Under the pieces are notes generated by a model. The model was given only the letters and a program-made list of their open reading frames with translations. It had not been told where the DNA came from and did no database searches. The position numbers and the translations under genes are program-made. Positions 8,042 through 16,430 of a stretch of DNA of 46,562 nt are shown one piece after another. Position 1 is the stretch's first letter, and every line of letters begins with the position of its first letter. The DNA is from Synechococcales cyanobacterium S06 (GTDB lineage: Bacteria > Cyanobacteriota > Cyanobacteriia > Cyanobacteriales > JAABRE01). The stretch lies in NCBI GenBank assembly GCA_011391125.1, contig JAABRE010000041.1:1-46562 (forward strand). Direction: 5' to 3'.

Positions 8042-8233
8042 GGCGGCCTAATCCTTGGTTTTTGTCTCACGCAAAGACGCAAAGACGCTAAGGAGATGTC
8101 CGGTTGGCGGCCTAATCCTTGGTTTTTGTCTCACGCAAAGACGCAAAGACGCTAAGGAGATGGCCGGTTGGCGGCCTAATCCTTGGTTTTTGTCTCACGC
8201 AAAGACGCAAAGACGCTAAGGAGATGGCTGGTT
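8042..8233. repeat. Three tandem 64-bp repeats
   Basis: Three direct copies starting at 8042, 8106 and 8170 with a period of exactly 64 bp and only a few mismatches. Each contains ACGCAAAGACGCAAAGACGC. A partly complementary stretch (CTTTGCGCCTTCGCGTCTTGG) lies at about 8329-8349. The 437-base gap between fkbp and gap1 has no credible gene. The short open frame through the repeats is a by-product of the 64-bp period. Confidence 0.85.
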
Positions 8234-8450
8234 GGCCTCATAATCTTGTATTGGGAAATCTTCGCCTTACCATAAAAACAGTAAAATGTCAAGCCTTTAT
8301 GTCAATTTGAAACATCAATATTGGTTTCTTTGCGCCTTCGCGTCTTGGCCTGAGCTTGAAACAAATTTCTAATATTTTGGCAAGTATAAAATTTTTCTGT
8401 ATTTTATAGGGTTTTAGAGAAACTGGCCCTATTATAAAGGCGTAAGTTGA

Positions 8451-9491
<1,041 letters not shown>

Positions 9492-9503
9492 TTAAGAATT
9501 AAT

Positions 9504-9542
9504 GACCCTCACCCCAACCCTCTCCCAAAAGGAGAGGGAGTC
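9504..9542. repeat. CCCTCTCC/GGAGAGGG repeat
   Basis: CCCTCACCCCAACCCTCTCC followed by AAAAGGAGAGGG, giving the hairpin CCCTCTCC-CAAAA-GGAGAGGG. Relatives lie at 22926-22970, 35932-35982 and 45804-45856. It sits between convergent gap1 and the DUF2283 gene, so it may act as a terminator. Confidence 0.7.
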
Positions 9543-9553
9543 AGCAAGGTTAA

Positions 9554-9751
9554 TTAAGCAACGATTTGTTCAAGGGAAACATTGGGAAAATCAGTCCGTT
9601 GTTGAGCGTGTTCAAGGGTAAGCCCGCAAATATCACCATTTTTATCAATATCAATCAAAGTATTGTCATCTAAATCTCTAGTTTCTACAACCTCAGTGAT
9701 TTTAAATTCCATATAGAGAGTGTCAGTATCAGGGAAATATTTAATCTTCAT
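9554..9751 (-). CDS. DUF2283 family small protein
   Basis: A 65-aa protein with the DUF2283 pattern: the opening KIKYFPDTDTLYMEF, a central acidic strand (LDDNTLIDIDKNGDICGLTLEHA) and a short tail. Proteins of this family are common in cyanobacteria and often lie near toxin genes. Their biochemical role is unknown and no partner toxin is adjacent here. The length is normal and the ATG at 9749-9751 gives the conserved N-terminus. It is transcribed divergently from the amidohydrolase downstream. Confidence 0.8.
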   Translation of the reverse strand: MKIKYFPDTDTLYMEFKITEVVETRDLDDNTLIDIDKNGDICGLTLEHAQQRTDFPNVSLEQIVA

Positions 9752-9816
9752 AAATCTTAATAGTTTAAGGAAAAAAGCGTTACTTTATTTTAAGCTTAAA
9801 ATGGTAGGTGAATGTT

Positions 9817-10830
9817 ATGAATAATAACTTAATTCAAGAGATACCAAAAACAGAATTACATTTACATATTGAGGGAACATTAGAACCGGAATTAATGTTT
9901 TCCTTAGCTCAACGTAATCACATTAAATTACCTTTTGCTTCCCTAGAAAAAACAAAAGAGGCCTATAATTTTAGCAATTTGCAATCATTTTTAGATGTGT
10001 ATTATCAGGGTGCAAATGTGTTAATTAATGAGCAAGATTTTTTTGATTTAACTTTTGCCTATTTACAAAAAGCAGCTAGTCAAAATATTGTCCATACGGA
10101 AATCTTTTTTGATCCACAAACCCATACAGACAGAGGAATCCCTTTTGCAACTATTATTAATGGTATTAATCAAGCATTAATAAAAGCTAAAGAAGAGTTA
10201 AATATTTCTAGCTATTTAATCTTGTGTTTTTTGCGTCATTTAAGCGAAGAATCTGCTTTTCAAACTTTAGAAGAAGCCTTAAAATATCAGGATCAAATCA
10301 TCGGAATTGGTTTAGATTCATCAGAATTGGGACATCCTCCCTCTAAGTTTAAAAATGTCTTTAAAAAAGCGAAAGAAGCCGGTTTTTTAACTGTAGCCCA
10401 TGCTGGTGAAGAAGGTCCACCGGAATATATTTGGGAAGCAATTAATATTTTAGGTGTTAGTAGGATTGATCATGGTGTGCGCTGTTTAGAAGACCAAAAA
10501 TTAATTGACTATTTGAGAGAAACACAAATTCCCTTAACAGTTTGCCCTTTATCTAATGTTAAATTAAAAGTATTTAACAGTATTCAAGAACATAATTTGA
10601 AAAAATTACTTGATTTAGGATTATGTGTAACAGTTAATTCCGATGATCCGGCTTATTTTGGTGGTTATTTAGTCGAGAATTTTTTAGCGATCAAAGATGG
10701 GTTAAATTTAACAGATTCTGAGGTAAAAAAATTAGTTGAAAATGGTTTTAAAGCGTCTTTTTTACCCGAAGAATTAAAGTTGGTTAATTTTTTTCGTTTC
10801 ACGCAACTTCTAACTCCGCAACTTTTTTAA
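9817..10830 (+). CDS. Adenosine/adenine deaminase family amidohydrolase (Aah1-like)
   Basis: A protein of about 337 aa in the metal-dependent adenosine deaminase superfamily. It has the metal motif HLHIEG, the AHAGEEG segment with its catalytic Glu, the DHGVRC helix and the metal-binding [12 protein letters not shown]. The [10 protein letters not shown] and [10 protein letters not shown] variants are those of fungal Aah1-type adenine deaminases rather than adenosine deaminases, so conversion of adenine to hypoxanthine is the likelier reaction. ATG 9817 is preferred because AGGTG lies about 8 nt upstream; an in-frame GTG at 9808 is the alternative. The 3' end overlaps the stop of a convergent HicB-like pseudogene. 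Confidence 0.88.
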   Translation: MNNNLIQEIPKTELHLHIEGTLEPELMFSLAQRNHIKLPFASLEKTKEAYNFSNLQSFLDVYYQGANVLINEQDFFDLTFAYLQKAASQNIVHTEIFFDPQTHTDRGIPFATIINGINQALIKAKEELNISSYLILCFLRHLSEESAFQTLEEALKYQDQIIGIGLDSSELGHPPSKFKNVFKKAKEAGFLTVAHAGEEGPPEYIWEAINILGVSRIDHGVRCLEDQKLIDYLRETQIPLTVCPLSNVKLKVFNSIQEHNLKKLLDLGLCVTVNSDDPAYFGGYLVENFLAIKDGLNLTDSEVKKLVENGFKASFLPEELKLVNFFRFTQLLTPQLF

Positions 10831-11116
10831 TACCTGGTATTGAATCCTTAGCAAATTCTTGATATAAATCTTTGAGATGTTCTTTTAAATCTTCTAAATC
10901 TTCTCCTTGAGTCCAATGATCGGGATATTCATTAAGATATAGTAATTCCAAATAAAAATTAAACAAAAGTTTTTAGTTTGTTGTTGGACTTTAGTCCTAA
11001 GAAGCGCTAAAGCGCAACTACGAACCTATTTTTTAACTGTTCTAATCTTAATTGGAATTACTATAACCCAAATATTTACCATCATTTTCTTGCCAAAATG
11101 TATATTGTATTTTCAT
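10799..11116 (-). pseudogene. HicB-like antitoxin gene split by a MITE
   Basis: On the minus strand an ATG at 11114-11116 opens a frame reading MKIQYTFWQENDGKYLGY. It is cut by the MITE at 10938-11065. Removing the element plus one TA rejoins the frame as LNEYPDHWTQGEDLEDL and so on, to a stop at 10799-10801 after KKVAELEVA. The joined product of about 63 residues resembles HicB-family antitoxins (partial RNase-H-like fold). No hicA toxin is visible beside it. The gene is therefore an orphan remnant broken by transposition. Confidence 0.75.
10938..11065. mobile_element. 128-bp MITE, copy 2, inside the HicB-like gene
   Basis: Identical over all 128 bp to copy 1 (4-131). It is flanked by TA on both sides within the interrupted HicB-like frame, and excision with one TA restores that frame exactly. 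This is direct evidence for insertion with a TA duplication. Confidence 0.92.
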
Positions 11117-11262
11117 AGCAAATTTTTCCTGATTTTACTATTTACTATAACTCACTTTCTGCACATTCAAAAGTTTATCATAATTATCGAAAAAAATTAT
11201 TTGCTTTAACTTCTCACCCTTCTTAAAATTAACCTAAATTAATAAATCTTTACAAATATTTT

Positions 11263-11290
11263 AGCGCTGAAGCGCAACAACGAACCTATA
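11263..11290. repeat. AGCGCTGAAGCGCAACAACGAACC hairpin unit
   Basis: A solitary member of the GCGCTAAAGCGC + AACAACGAACC family, here AGCGCTGAAGCGC followed by AACAACGAACC. The same core lies inside the 128-bp MITE and at 16378-16400, 26873-26891 and 42303-42338. Confidence 0.65.
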
Positions 11291-11321
11291 ATAAATTGAT
11301 ATATTCAACTGAGGTATTTTT

Positions 11322-11588
11322 ATGGCTAATCTTTTTAGTGAGGTTAATTTTCAAGAGGTACTAAATAACCCTGATTTCAAAGATGATTCTGTTAGGGAGG
11401 TAATTATTCTACCAATTTTAAAAGCTCTTGGTTATTCGGAATCAAATATTATTAGAAGTAAGACTTTACAACATCCTTTTTTGAAAATTGGGAGCAAAAA
11501 ACGCCCAGTAAATTTAGTTCCAGATTATGTTTTAAAGGTGGCCAATAATTCTGCTTGGGTTTTAGATGACAAAAGTGTTGATCAATAA
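11322..11588 (+). pseudogene. Truncated HsdR-type restriction N-terminal domain
   Basis: An 88-aa frame matching the N-terminal nuclease domain of type I restriction R subunits (HsdR_N-like): VREVIILPILKALGYSE, then IIRSKTLQHPFLKIGSKKR, then PDYVLKV and W-VLDDKS. The PDY...D-x-K pattern is the start of a PD-(D/E)xK active site, but where the family usually has LDAK this has LDDK. The frame stops just after it. Functional relatives are far longer (hundreds of residues), so this is a remnant. Base composition is very AT-rich and no full HIP1 site occurs in this patch. Confidence 0.7.
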
Positions 11589-11660
11589 ATGTCAAAAATA
11601 TATTTGTTCTTTTTATTAAATGCTGTTATAATTTTTTGTATTATATTTTATTTTGTGATT

Positions 11661-11768
11661 ATGGGCGATCGAATGTATAAGTTTATTGATTTATTTGCGG
11701 GAATAGGAGGATTTAGATTGGCATTTGAATCCTTAAATTGTGAATGTGTTTTTTCCATTTATCCTTAA
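11661..11768 (+). pseudogene. N-terminal fragment of a cytosine-5 DNA methyltransferase
   Basis: A 35-codon frame (ATG 11661, or 11673) encoding YKFIDLFAGIGGFRLAFES, which is motif I (SAM binding, FAGIGG) of Dcm-type C5 methyltransferases, followed by LNCECVFSIYP and a stop. A working enzyme needs about 300 more residues including the PC catalytic motif, and none of these is present downstream. It directly precedes two restriction-endonuclease-like genes, so this is the relic of their modification gene. Confidence 0.75.
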
Positions 11769-11795
11769 ATTTTAAATATTATTTAATTTGTTACA

Positions 11796-12572
11796 ATGTC
11801 AAAACGTTTATGGACTAGAAAAGAGTTAATCATTGCAATGAATTTGTATTGTAAATTGTCTTTTGGTCAATATCATAGTCGAAATCCTACTATTATTAAA
11901 ACAGCAGAAAAGTTAGATAGAACACCAAGTAGTTTAGCAATGAAACTAACTAATTTAGCAGCTATTGATCCTTATCATAAAAATAGAGGAATTAAAGGTC
12001 TAAAAAGTTATAGTAAAAAAGACAAAGAAATTTGGGATGAATTTCATAATAATTGGGATATTATGGTTATAGAAAGTGAGGAAGAATTGGCATTATTATT
12101 AGGAGAATCAGAAAATAAAATAGAAAAAAATGAACTGGAAAATTATGCTATTTTTCAACTTAAAGAGACAGAAATAAAGACTACAATTAAAGCAAGAAGA
12201 GGTCAAGATTTTTTTCGTAAAACAGTTTTATCTTCCTATAATAATTCTTGTTGTATTACGGGAAATCCTATTCCTGAATTATTAGTCGCAAGTCATATTT
12301 TACCGTGGTCTAAATATTCTAAAGAAAGATTAAATCCTAAAAATGGTTTATGTTTAGCAAAAACCCAAGATGCAGCTTTTGATCGTGGATTAATTAGTTT
12401 TGATGAAGATTATAGATTAATAATTAGTCGTTATTTAGAAAAATTTTTACCAAATAATGCAATAGAAATAAATTTTTTAACCTATAAAAATAAACCAATG
12501 ATTTTACCGGTAAAATTTAAACCTGAGCAAGAATTTCTTTCTATTCATAGAGAAACTATTTTTCAACATTAA
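11796..12572 (+). CDS. HNH endonuclease, restriction-associated
   Basis: A 258-aa protein. The N-terminal part (about 5-60) has a small helical domain with RTPSSLAMKLTNL that looks like a DNA-contacting segment. The C-terminal HNH domain (about 140-215) carries CCITGNPIPELLVASHILPW with H167, then NPKNGLCL with N183, and AFDRGLISFDEDY with D196. Proteins of this shape are found as putative type II restriction enzymes next to Dcm methyltransferases. Here the methyltransferase is reduced to a fragment just upstream. The frame itself is intact. Host protection would need another methylase, or the enzyme may be silent. Confidence 0.75.
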   Translation: MSKRLWTRKELIIAMNLYCKLSFGQYHSRNPTIIKTAEKLDRTPSSLAMKLTNLAAIDPYHKNRGIKGLKSYSKKDKEIWDEFHNNWDIMVIESEEELALLLGESENKIEKNELENYAIFQLKETEIKTTIKARRGQDFFRKTVLSSYNNSCCITGNPIPELLVASHILPWSKYSKERLNPKNGLCLAKTQDAAFDRGLISFDEDYRLIISRYLEKFLPNNAIEINFLTYKNKPMILPVKFKPEQEFLSIHRETIFQH

Positions 12573-12614
12573 AAAACAATTTCAATTTAGAATTAGCTTT
12601 AGGAGTTTTTTAAA

Positions 12615-13394
12615 ATGAATTATAACTTAAATAAACAGGAAAAAAAAGAAATTAATAAAATCCAAAATGCTTATTATCTGCAACCTACTTTAACAAGAAT
12701 AGAAGCCTTTATTTCATCTTCTCAAAATAAACAAGAAGCGTGTAAATTAGTTTTTAATGAATTATATAATATCATTTCTGAAGCACATCCTGAAGTAGAT
12801 ATAATCTTAGAAAATAGACTGAAACAAGGTCTAATTAAAGAGAAAAAACAAGCAAATAAAACCGTTGTAGGTAATACTTTTCCTTTTGCCGTAATTTATA
12901 TTTTTCTTCAGAATAAAATTGTAGGAAATATTAAAGAAAATATTTTTATTACCAGTGAATTATCTACAATTCCCGATTTTAAAAATCTTACTACTATTAA
13001 TATTGGAAAAGAAACGCAAAAACTAGATTGTGATTTAGTAATTTATTCTTTAACTGAAGATAATCAATTAAAAGATTGTTTAATATTATTATTAAAACCA
13101 TCTTTAAAAGAAAAAACAATACCAACTGATATTTGGAAATTATTAATGGAAATAGCAACTTCTAATGATTGTTCAGTAAAGGAAAAATATGATATTTCTT
13201 ATGCTGCTAAAAAATTACCAAAAATTTGTTTTGCAACTATTAATTTTTATGATGAAATTAATAATCCCCAACAAAGAGGAATGTTAAAATTTTTTGATCA
13301 ATCTTTTATTGCGAAAAACATTAATTATGATTTACCATCATTTATTACTCCCATGTCTCATTTGATTGATTTTGTTAATGAAATATTCGATTAA
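12615..13394 (+). CDS. Putative type II restriction endonuclease, BsaWI-like
   Basis: A 259-aa protein. Several stretches recall BsaWI-type endonucleases: VVGNTFPFAVIYIFLQNK (84-101), DCDLVIYSL (138-146), KPSLKEK (161-167), IWKLLMEIA (173-181) and CFATINFYDEINNPQQRGM (205-223). D138/D140 and K161 could form a PD-(D/E)xK site. From memory, relatives have a CKTSLRER-type motif where this has LKPSLKEK, so activity may be reduced. It starts at ATG 12615 behind AGGAG, 42 nt after the HNH gene, and is probably co-transcribed with it. The family assignment is from recognition only. Confidence 0.5.
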   Translation: MNYNLNKQEKKEINKIQNAYYLQPTLTRIEAFISSSQNKQEACKLVFNELYNIISEAHPEVDIILENRLKQGLIKEKKQANKTVVGNTFPFAVIYIFLQNKIVGNIKENIFITSELSTIPDFKNLTTINIGKETQKLDCDLVIYSLTEDNQLKDCLILLLKPSLKEKTIPTDIWKLLMEIATSNDCSVKEKYDISYAAKKLPKICFATINFYDEINNPQQRGMLKFFDQSFIAKNINYDLPSFITPMSHLIDFVNEIFD

Positions 13395-13442
13395 TCATAA
13401 ATTTTAAACAGTATAATTCCATTATTTTATTTTTTAAAATTA

Positions 13443-13622
13443 ATGAAAATTGAAAATAAAACTCCCACCTTTGATGAGATTATCCTGCATTTATTACCCC
13501 TGTTAAAGAATGGGACAACTTCCGAAGATCAAACTATTTTAAGTGTCTTAGAAGACATTGGCCAACGAGTGGGAGAAGACAGTTGGAAGCTTAAACAAGC
13601 AGGTCAAATGACCTTATTTTAG
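13443..13622 (+). pseudogene. 59-aa C-terminal remnant, possibly of a DNA methylase-type protein
   Basis: A 59-codon frame (MKIENKTPTFDEI..., ending KQAGQMTLF). The helical middle (TILSVLEDIGQRVGEDSWKL) and the QMTLF-type ending look like the C-terminal tail of a larger protein. I recall such tails on cyanobacterial DNA methylases or helicases of defence loci but cannot prove it. There is no Shine-Dalgarno sequence. It is probably a remnant, though a genuine small gene is possible. Confidence 0.4.
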
Positions 13623-13626
13623 AGTT

Positions 13627-13688
13627 GGTGGGCAATTGCGAATAATGATTAAAAATAATCCCATTAATTAATTGCGCAATTACCCACC
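13627..13688. repeat. GGTGGGCAATTGCG inverted repeat
   Basis: Arms 13627-13640 (GGTGGGCAATTGCG) and 13675-13688 (CGCAATTACCCACC) pair with one mismatch across a 34-base loop. A related inverted repeat lies behind rpiA at 45722-45768. It fills the gap before the VapBC-like pair and may terminate upstream transcription. Confidence 0.6.
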
Positions 13689-13742
13689 CTACTTAATTAA
13701 GTATAATAAAAAATAAATGGTAAATTAAGGAGAGTGAAAATT

Positions 13743-13958
13743 ATGAATATTCAGGTTGAACAATTTTTAGGTAATTTAACCTTATCTGACTTAGAAAAAT
13801 TAATTGAAGTTGTGGTAAAACGAACTTTAAAAGAGGAAGAAAAAACGGCTAAAAATGGTAATTTCTTAGATACTTTTGGGGCTTGGCAGGATAGCCAAAC
13901 AGATGAAGAAATTATTGAACAAATTTATAATAGTCGTAATAGTAATCTTGATTGGTAA
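13743..13958 (+). CDS. VapB-like antitoxin
   Basis: A 71-aa acidic protein beginning MNIQVEQFLGNLTLSDLEKLIEVVVKRTL, followed by FLDTFGAWQDSQTDEEIIEQIYNSR. The C-terminal half is the usual toxin-binding tail of cyanobacterial VapB-type antitoxins. ATG 13743 is chosen because AGGAG at 13728-13732 is spaced 10 nt; an in-frame GTG at 13734 lies only one base from the Shine-Dalgarno sequence. The toxin gene starts 5 nt after its stop, a typical toxin-antitoxin arrangement. Expected role: bind VapC, block its RNase activity and repress the operon. Confidence 0.75.
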   Translation: MNIQVEQFLGNLTLSDLEKLIEVVVKRTLKEEEKTAKNGNFLDTFGAWQDSQTDEEIIEQIYNSRNSNLDW

Positions 13959-13963
13959 AAATA

Positions 13964-14365
13964 ATGATTAAATATTTACTTGATACAGATATTTGTATCT
14001 ATTGGTTAAAAGGTAGAACAGAAGTTAGAGAAAAATTTTTAGTAATAGAAAATAAGGAAATATCTATCTATAGTATTACGGTTGCAGAGTTATATTTTGG
14101 AGCTTATAATTCTAGTAAAATTAGCCAAAATTTAATTACTGCGGAAACATTTATTCAGTCAATTACAGTGTTACCTTTAACTAATAATTCTCTCAAAAAA
14201 TTTGCTGAATTAAAAGCTAAATTGCGTCAAATTGGCAAACCTATTGCTGATTTTGATTTACTAATTGCAAGTATAGCATTAACTGAAAATTTAATTTTAG
14301 TCACTAATAATACTAAACATTATGCTCGTATTCCTGAGCTAAATTTAGAAAATTGGTTGTTATAA
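13964..14365 (+). CDS. vapC: VapC-like PIN-domain toxin
   Basis: A 133-aa PIN-domain ribonuclease. The acidic metal-binding residues are visible: D7 in YLLDTDICI, E42 in TVAELYFGA and D97/D99 in IADFDLLIASIA, plus the TNN triplet near the end (114-116). The ATG at 13964 follows the antitoxin stop by 5 nt; a TTG upstream is not needed. VapC toxins cut tRNA or rRNA when the antitoxin is lost. The pair closes the decayed defence patch and is followed by a strong bidirectional hairpin terminator shared with argS. Confidence 0.88.
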   Translation: MIKYLLDTDICIYWLKGRTEVREKFLVIENKEISIYSITVAELYFGAYNSSKISQNLITAETFIQSITVLPLTNNSLKKFAELKAKLRQIGKPIADFDLLIASIALTENLILVTNNTKHYARIPELNLENWLL

Positions 14366-14377
14366 ATTATCGAAATT

Positions 14378-14415
14378 CAATTAAAAATCCGATTTTTAAA
14401 TCGGATTTTTAATTG
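14378..14415. terminator. Bidirectional hairpin terminator between vapC and argS
   Basis: A perfect 18-bp stem (CAATTAAAAATCCGATTT with its complement) around a 2-base centre. A-tracts and T-tracts in the stem serve both strands. It lies between the convergent vapC (+) and argS (-) stops. Confidence 0.85.
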
Positions 14416-14421
14416 TTTCAT

Positions 14422-16179
14422 TTACATCCTTTCTAACACAGGAATTCCTAACAGTGATAAACCTAATTTAAGGGTCCTTGCAGTTAAATTGCAGAGAATT
14501 AAACGGGAAGTTTGTAACTGTTTTTCCGCTTTTAATACGGGACAATTTTCGTAAAATAGGTTAAATTTTTGGCTCAATTCATAAAGATATTGACACAAAC
14601 GATTCGGTAATAAATCGGTTTCAATTTGTTTAAGAATTTCACTTAATTGTAACAGGTGTTTTGCTAATACTAATTCCGTTTCTTCTTGTAAAGTAATTTG
14701 CAGATTTTCTCCCAAATTATCAAAGTCAATGTCACCTTTACGACTGATTCCCTGCACCCTAACATAAGCATATAATAAATAGGGCGCAGTGTTACCTTGT
14801 AAAGCTAACATTTTGTCATAGCTAAAAATGTAATTACTGAGGCGATTTTGGCTTAAATCAGCGTATTTTGCCGCACTAATACCCACAATTTGAGCCACAT
14901 TATTAATAAAGTCTGAAGTTTCCTCCCTTCCTTCAGTTTTTAACCTTGATTCTAAGTCGTTTTTTGCCCTTAAAATTGCTTCATCCAATAAGTCTTTTAA
15001 ACGTATCGTTTCCCCTTCCCTAGTCTTAATTTTCTTGCCTCCTTCTCCTAAAACTAAGCCGAAAGGTACATGAACAATCTCTACATTTTCTGGTAATATT
15101 CCTGCTCTTTTTGCTACTTGGAAAACTCCGGCAAAATGGTTCGCTTGACCGGAATCTGTAACGTAAATAATCCGCTCTGCTTTGTCTTGTTGAATACGGT
15201 ATTTAATAGCTGCTAAATCCGTAGTTGCGTAATTAAAACCACCGTCAGTTTTCTGAACAATTACCGGTAAAGGATCACCATCTTTATTGGAAAAACCCTC
15301 TAAGAAAACACATTTTGCTCCCTGATCTTCCTGCAAAATTCCTGATGTTTCTAAATCGGCAATAATGTCAGCTAAAAAAGGATTATAAAACGATTCTCCC
15401 CTTTCAGTTAACTTAATATCTAAGAGATTATAAATTACTTGAAATTCCCGACGAGATTGCTCACAAAGTAATTTCCAAGCAAATAAAGTATCTTCTGCAC
15501 CTGATTGAAGTTTTACCACCTCATTGCGCGCCGTTTCCTTAAATTGGTCATCTTCATCAAAGCGCACCTTTGCTTGTTTATAAAAGCTGACTAAATCACC
15601 GATATTTAAGGCGTCCGCAGTAGTCAACGCTTGCGGGAATTTTTCGCGCAAAAATGCGATTAACATCCCGAATTGTGTACCCCAGTCACCAACGTGGTTT
15701 AAACGCAGCACATCGTGACCAATAAACTCCAAAATTCGGGCAATACTATCGCCAATAATAGTCGATCGCAGGTGGCCGACGTGCATTTCCTTGGCAATAT
15801 TCGGGCTAGAAAAGTCAACGATCGCCCGTTGGGGTTGCGCCACAGTTTCAACTCCCAAACGAGGATCAGTTTCGATCGCACTTAACTGAGATTCCAAGAA
15901 AGCGGGCTTAATCGTGAGATTAATGAACCCTGGACCTGCTATAGTAGGATTTTCGCAAATATCGGTCAAATTCACGGAATCAATCAGTTTTTGCGCAATA
16001 TCCCGCGGTTTTTGCTGTAACTTTTTTGCTAAGGACATGGACACATTGCATTGATAATCACCAAATTTGGGATTAGTGGACGGCACGACACAAGGGTCAA
16101 CGCCCTGCATTTCTGCACCAAAAGCCAAAATTAAAGCTTGACTAAAACTATCTCTGAGAATTTCGTTAATAGATTTCAT
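14422..16179 (-). CDS. argS: Arginyl-tRNA synthetase
   Basis: A 585-aa class I aminoacyl-tRNA synthetase that charges tRNA-Arg in the cytoplasm. The N-terminal Arg-tRNA-synthetase-specific domain (about 1-110) is followed by the HIGH-type motif [16 protein letters not shown] (HVGH at 133-136), the central Rossmann fold, a KMSKS-region equivalent ([13 protein letters not shown]) and the anticodon-binding all-helical domain (DALR type) ending [10 protein letters not shown]. The length is normal. It is a single-copy housekeeping gene with HIP1-like GATCG sites and host-like composition, unlike the AT-rich patch beside it. Confidence 0.97.
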   Translation of the reverse strand: MKSINEILRDSFSQALILAFGAEMQGVDPCVVPSTNPKFGDYQCNVSMSLAKKLQQKPRDIAQKLIDSVNLTDICENPTIAGPGFINLTIKPAFLESQLSAIETDPRLGVETVAQPQRAIVDFSSPNIAKEMHVGHLRSTIIGDSIARILEFIGHDVLRLNHVGDWGTQFGMLIAFLREKFPQALTTADALNIGDLVSFYKQAKVRFDEDDQFKETARNEVVKLQSGAEDTLFAWKLLCEQSRREFQVIYNLLDIKLTERGESFYNPFLADIIADLETSGILQEDQGAKCVFLEGFSNKDGDPLPVIVQKTDGGFNYATTDLAAIKYRIQQDKAERIIYVTDSGQANHFAGVFQVAKRAGILPENVEIVHVPFGLVLGEGGKKIKTREGETIRLKDLLDEAILRAKNDLESRLKTEGREETSDFINNVAQIVGISAAKYADLSQNRLSNYIFSYDKMLALQGNTAPYLLYAYVRVQGISRKGDIDFDNLGENLQITLQEETELVLAKHLLQLSEILKQIETDLLPNRLCQYLYELSQKFNLFYENCPVLKAEKQLQTSRLILCNLTARTLKLGLSLLGIPVLERM

Positions 16180-16294
16180 AATAAACTATCAAAAAAGAAC
16201 AATAATTAAATTATCAGTTATTAATGAACAATTATCAATTATTAATAAATAAATGGTCGTAATTATCTGTCAAAATGAAGAGGATTTGACTTTG

Positions 16295-16430
16295 TATTTA
16301 TGAGGAGAAGGGCTAAAGGGCAACAAGAAACCCTAATTTATTACTTATTATTTATTACCTATTATTTATGACTGGAAGCGCTAAAGCGCGACAACAAACC
16401 CTGATTTATTTACTTATTACTTATTACTTA
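16295..16430. repeat. Two diverged tandem units with a GGCTAAAGGGC/GCGCTAAAGCGC core
   Basis: Two successive units of about 68 bp. Each has a core (AGGGCTAAAGGGCAACAAGA, then AGCGCTAAAGCGCGACAACA) followed by AACCCT(A/G)ATTTATT and TTACTTATTA heptamers. They fill the gap between argS and the antiporter gene. The cores belong to the same hairpin family as 11263-11290. Confidence 0.55.

Noticed and set aside
8119-8310. 63-codon frame after the FKBP gene
   Set aside because: It lies entirely within the 64-bp tandem repeats and their flank, with no ribosome site and a repetitive product.
13395-14421. tRNA or other structured RNA gene as an integration site beside the defence patch
   Set aside because: No tRNA-like T-loop or acceptor sequence is visible. 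The patch borders on argS and add, not on a tRNA.
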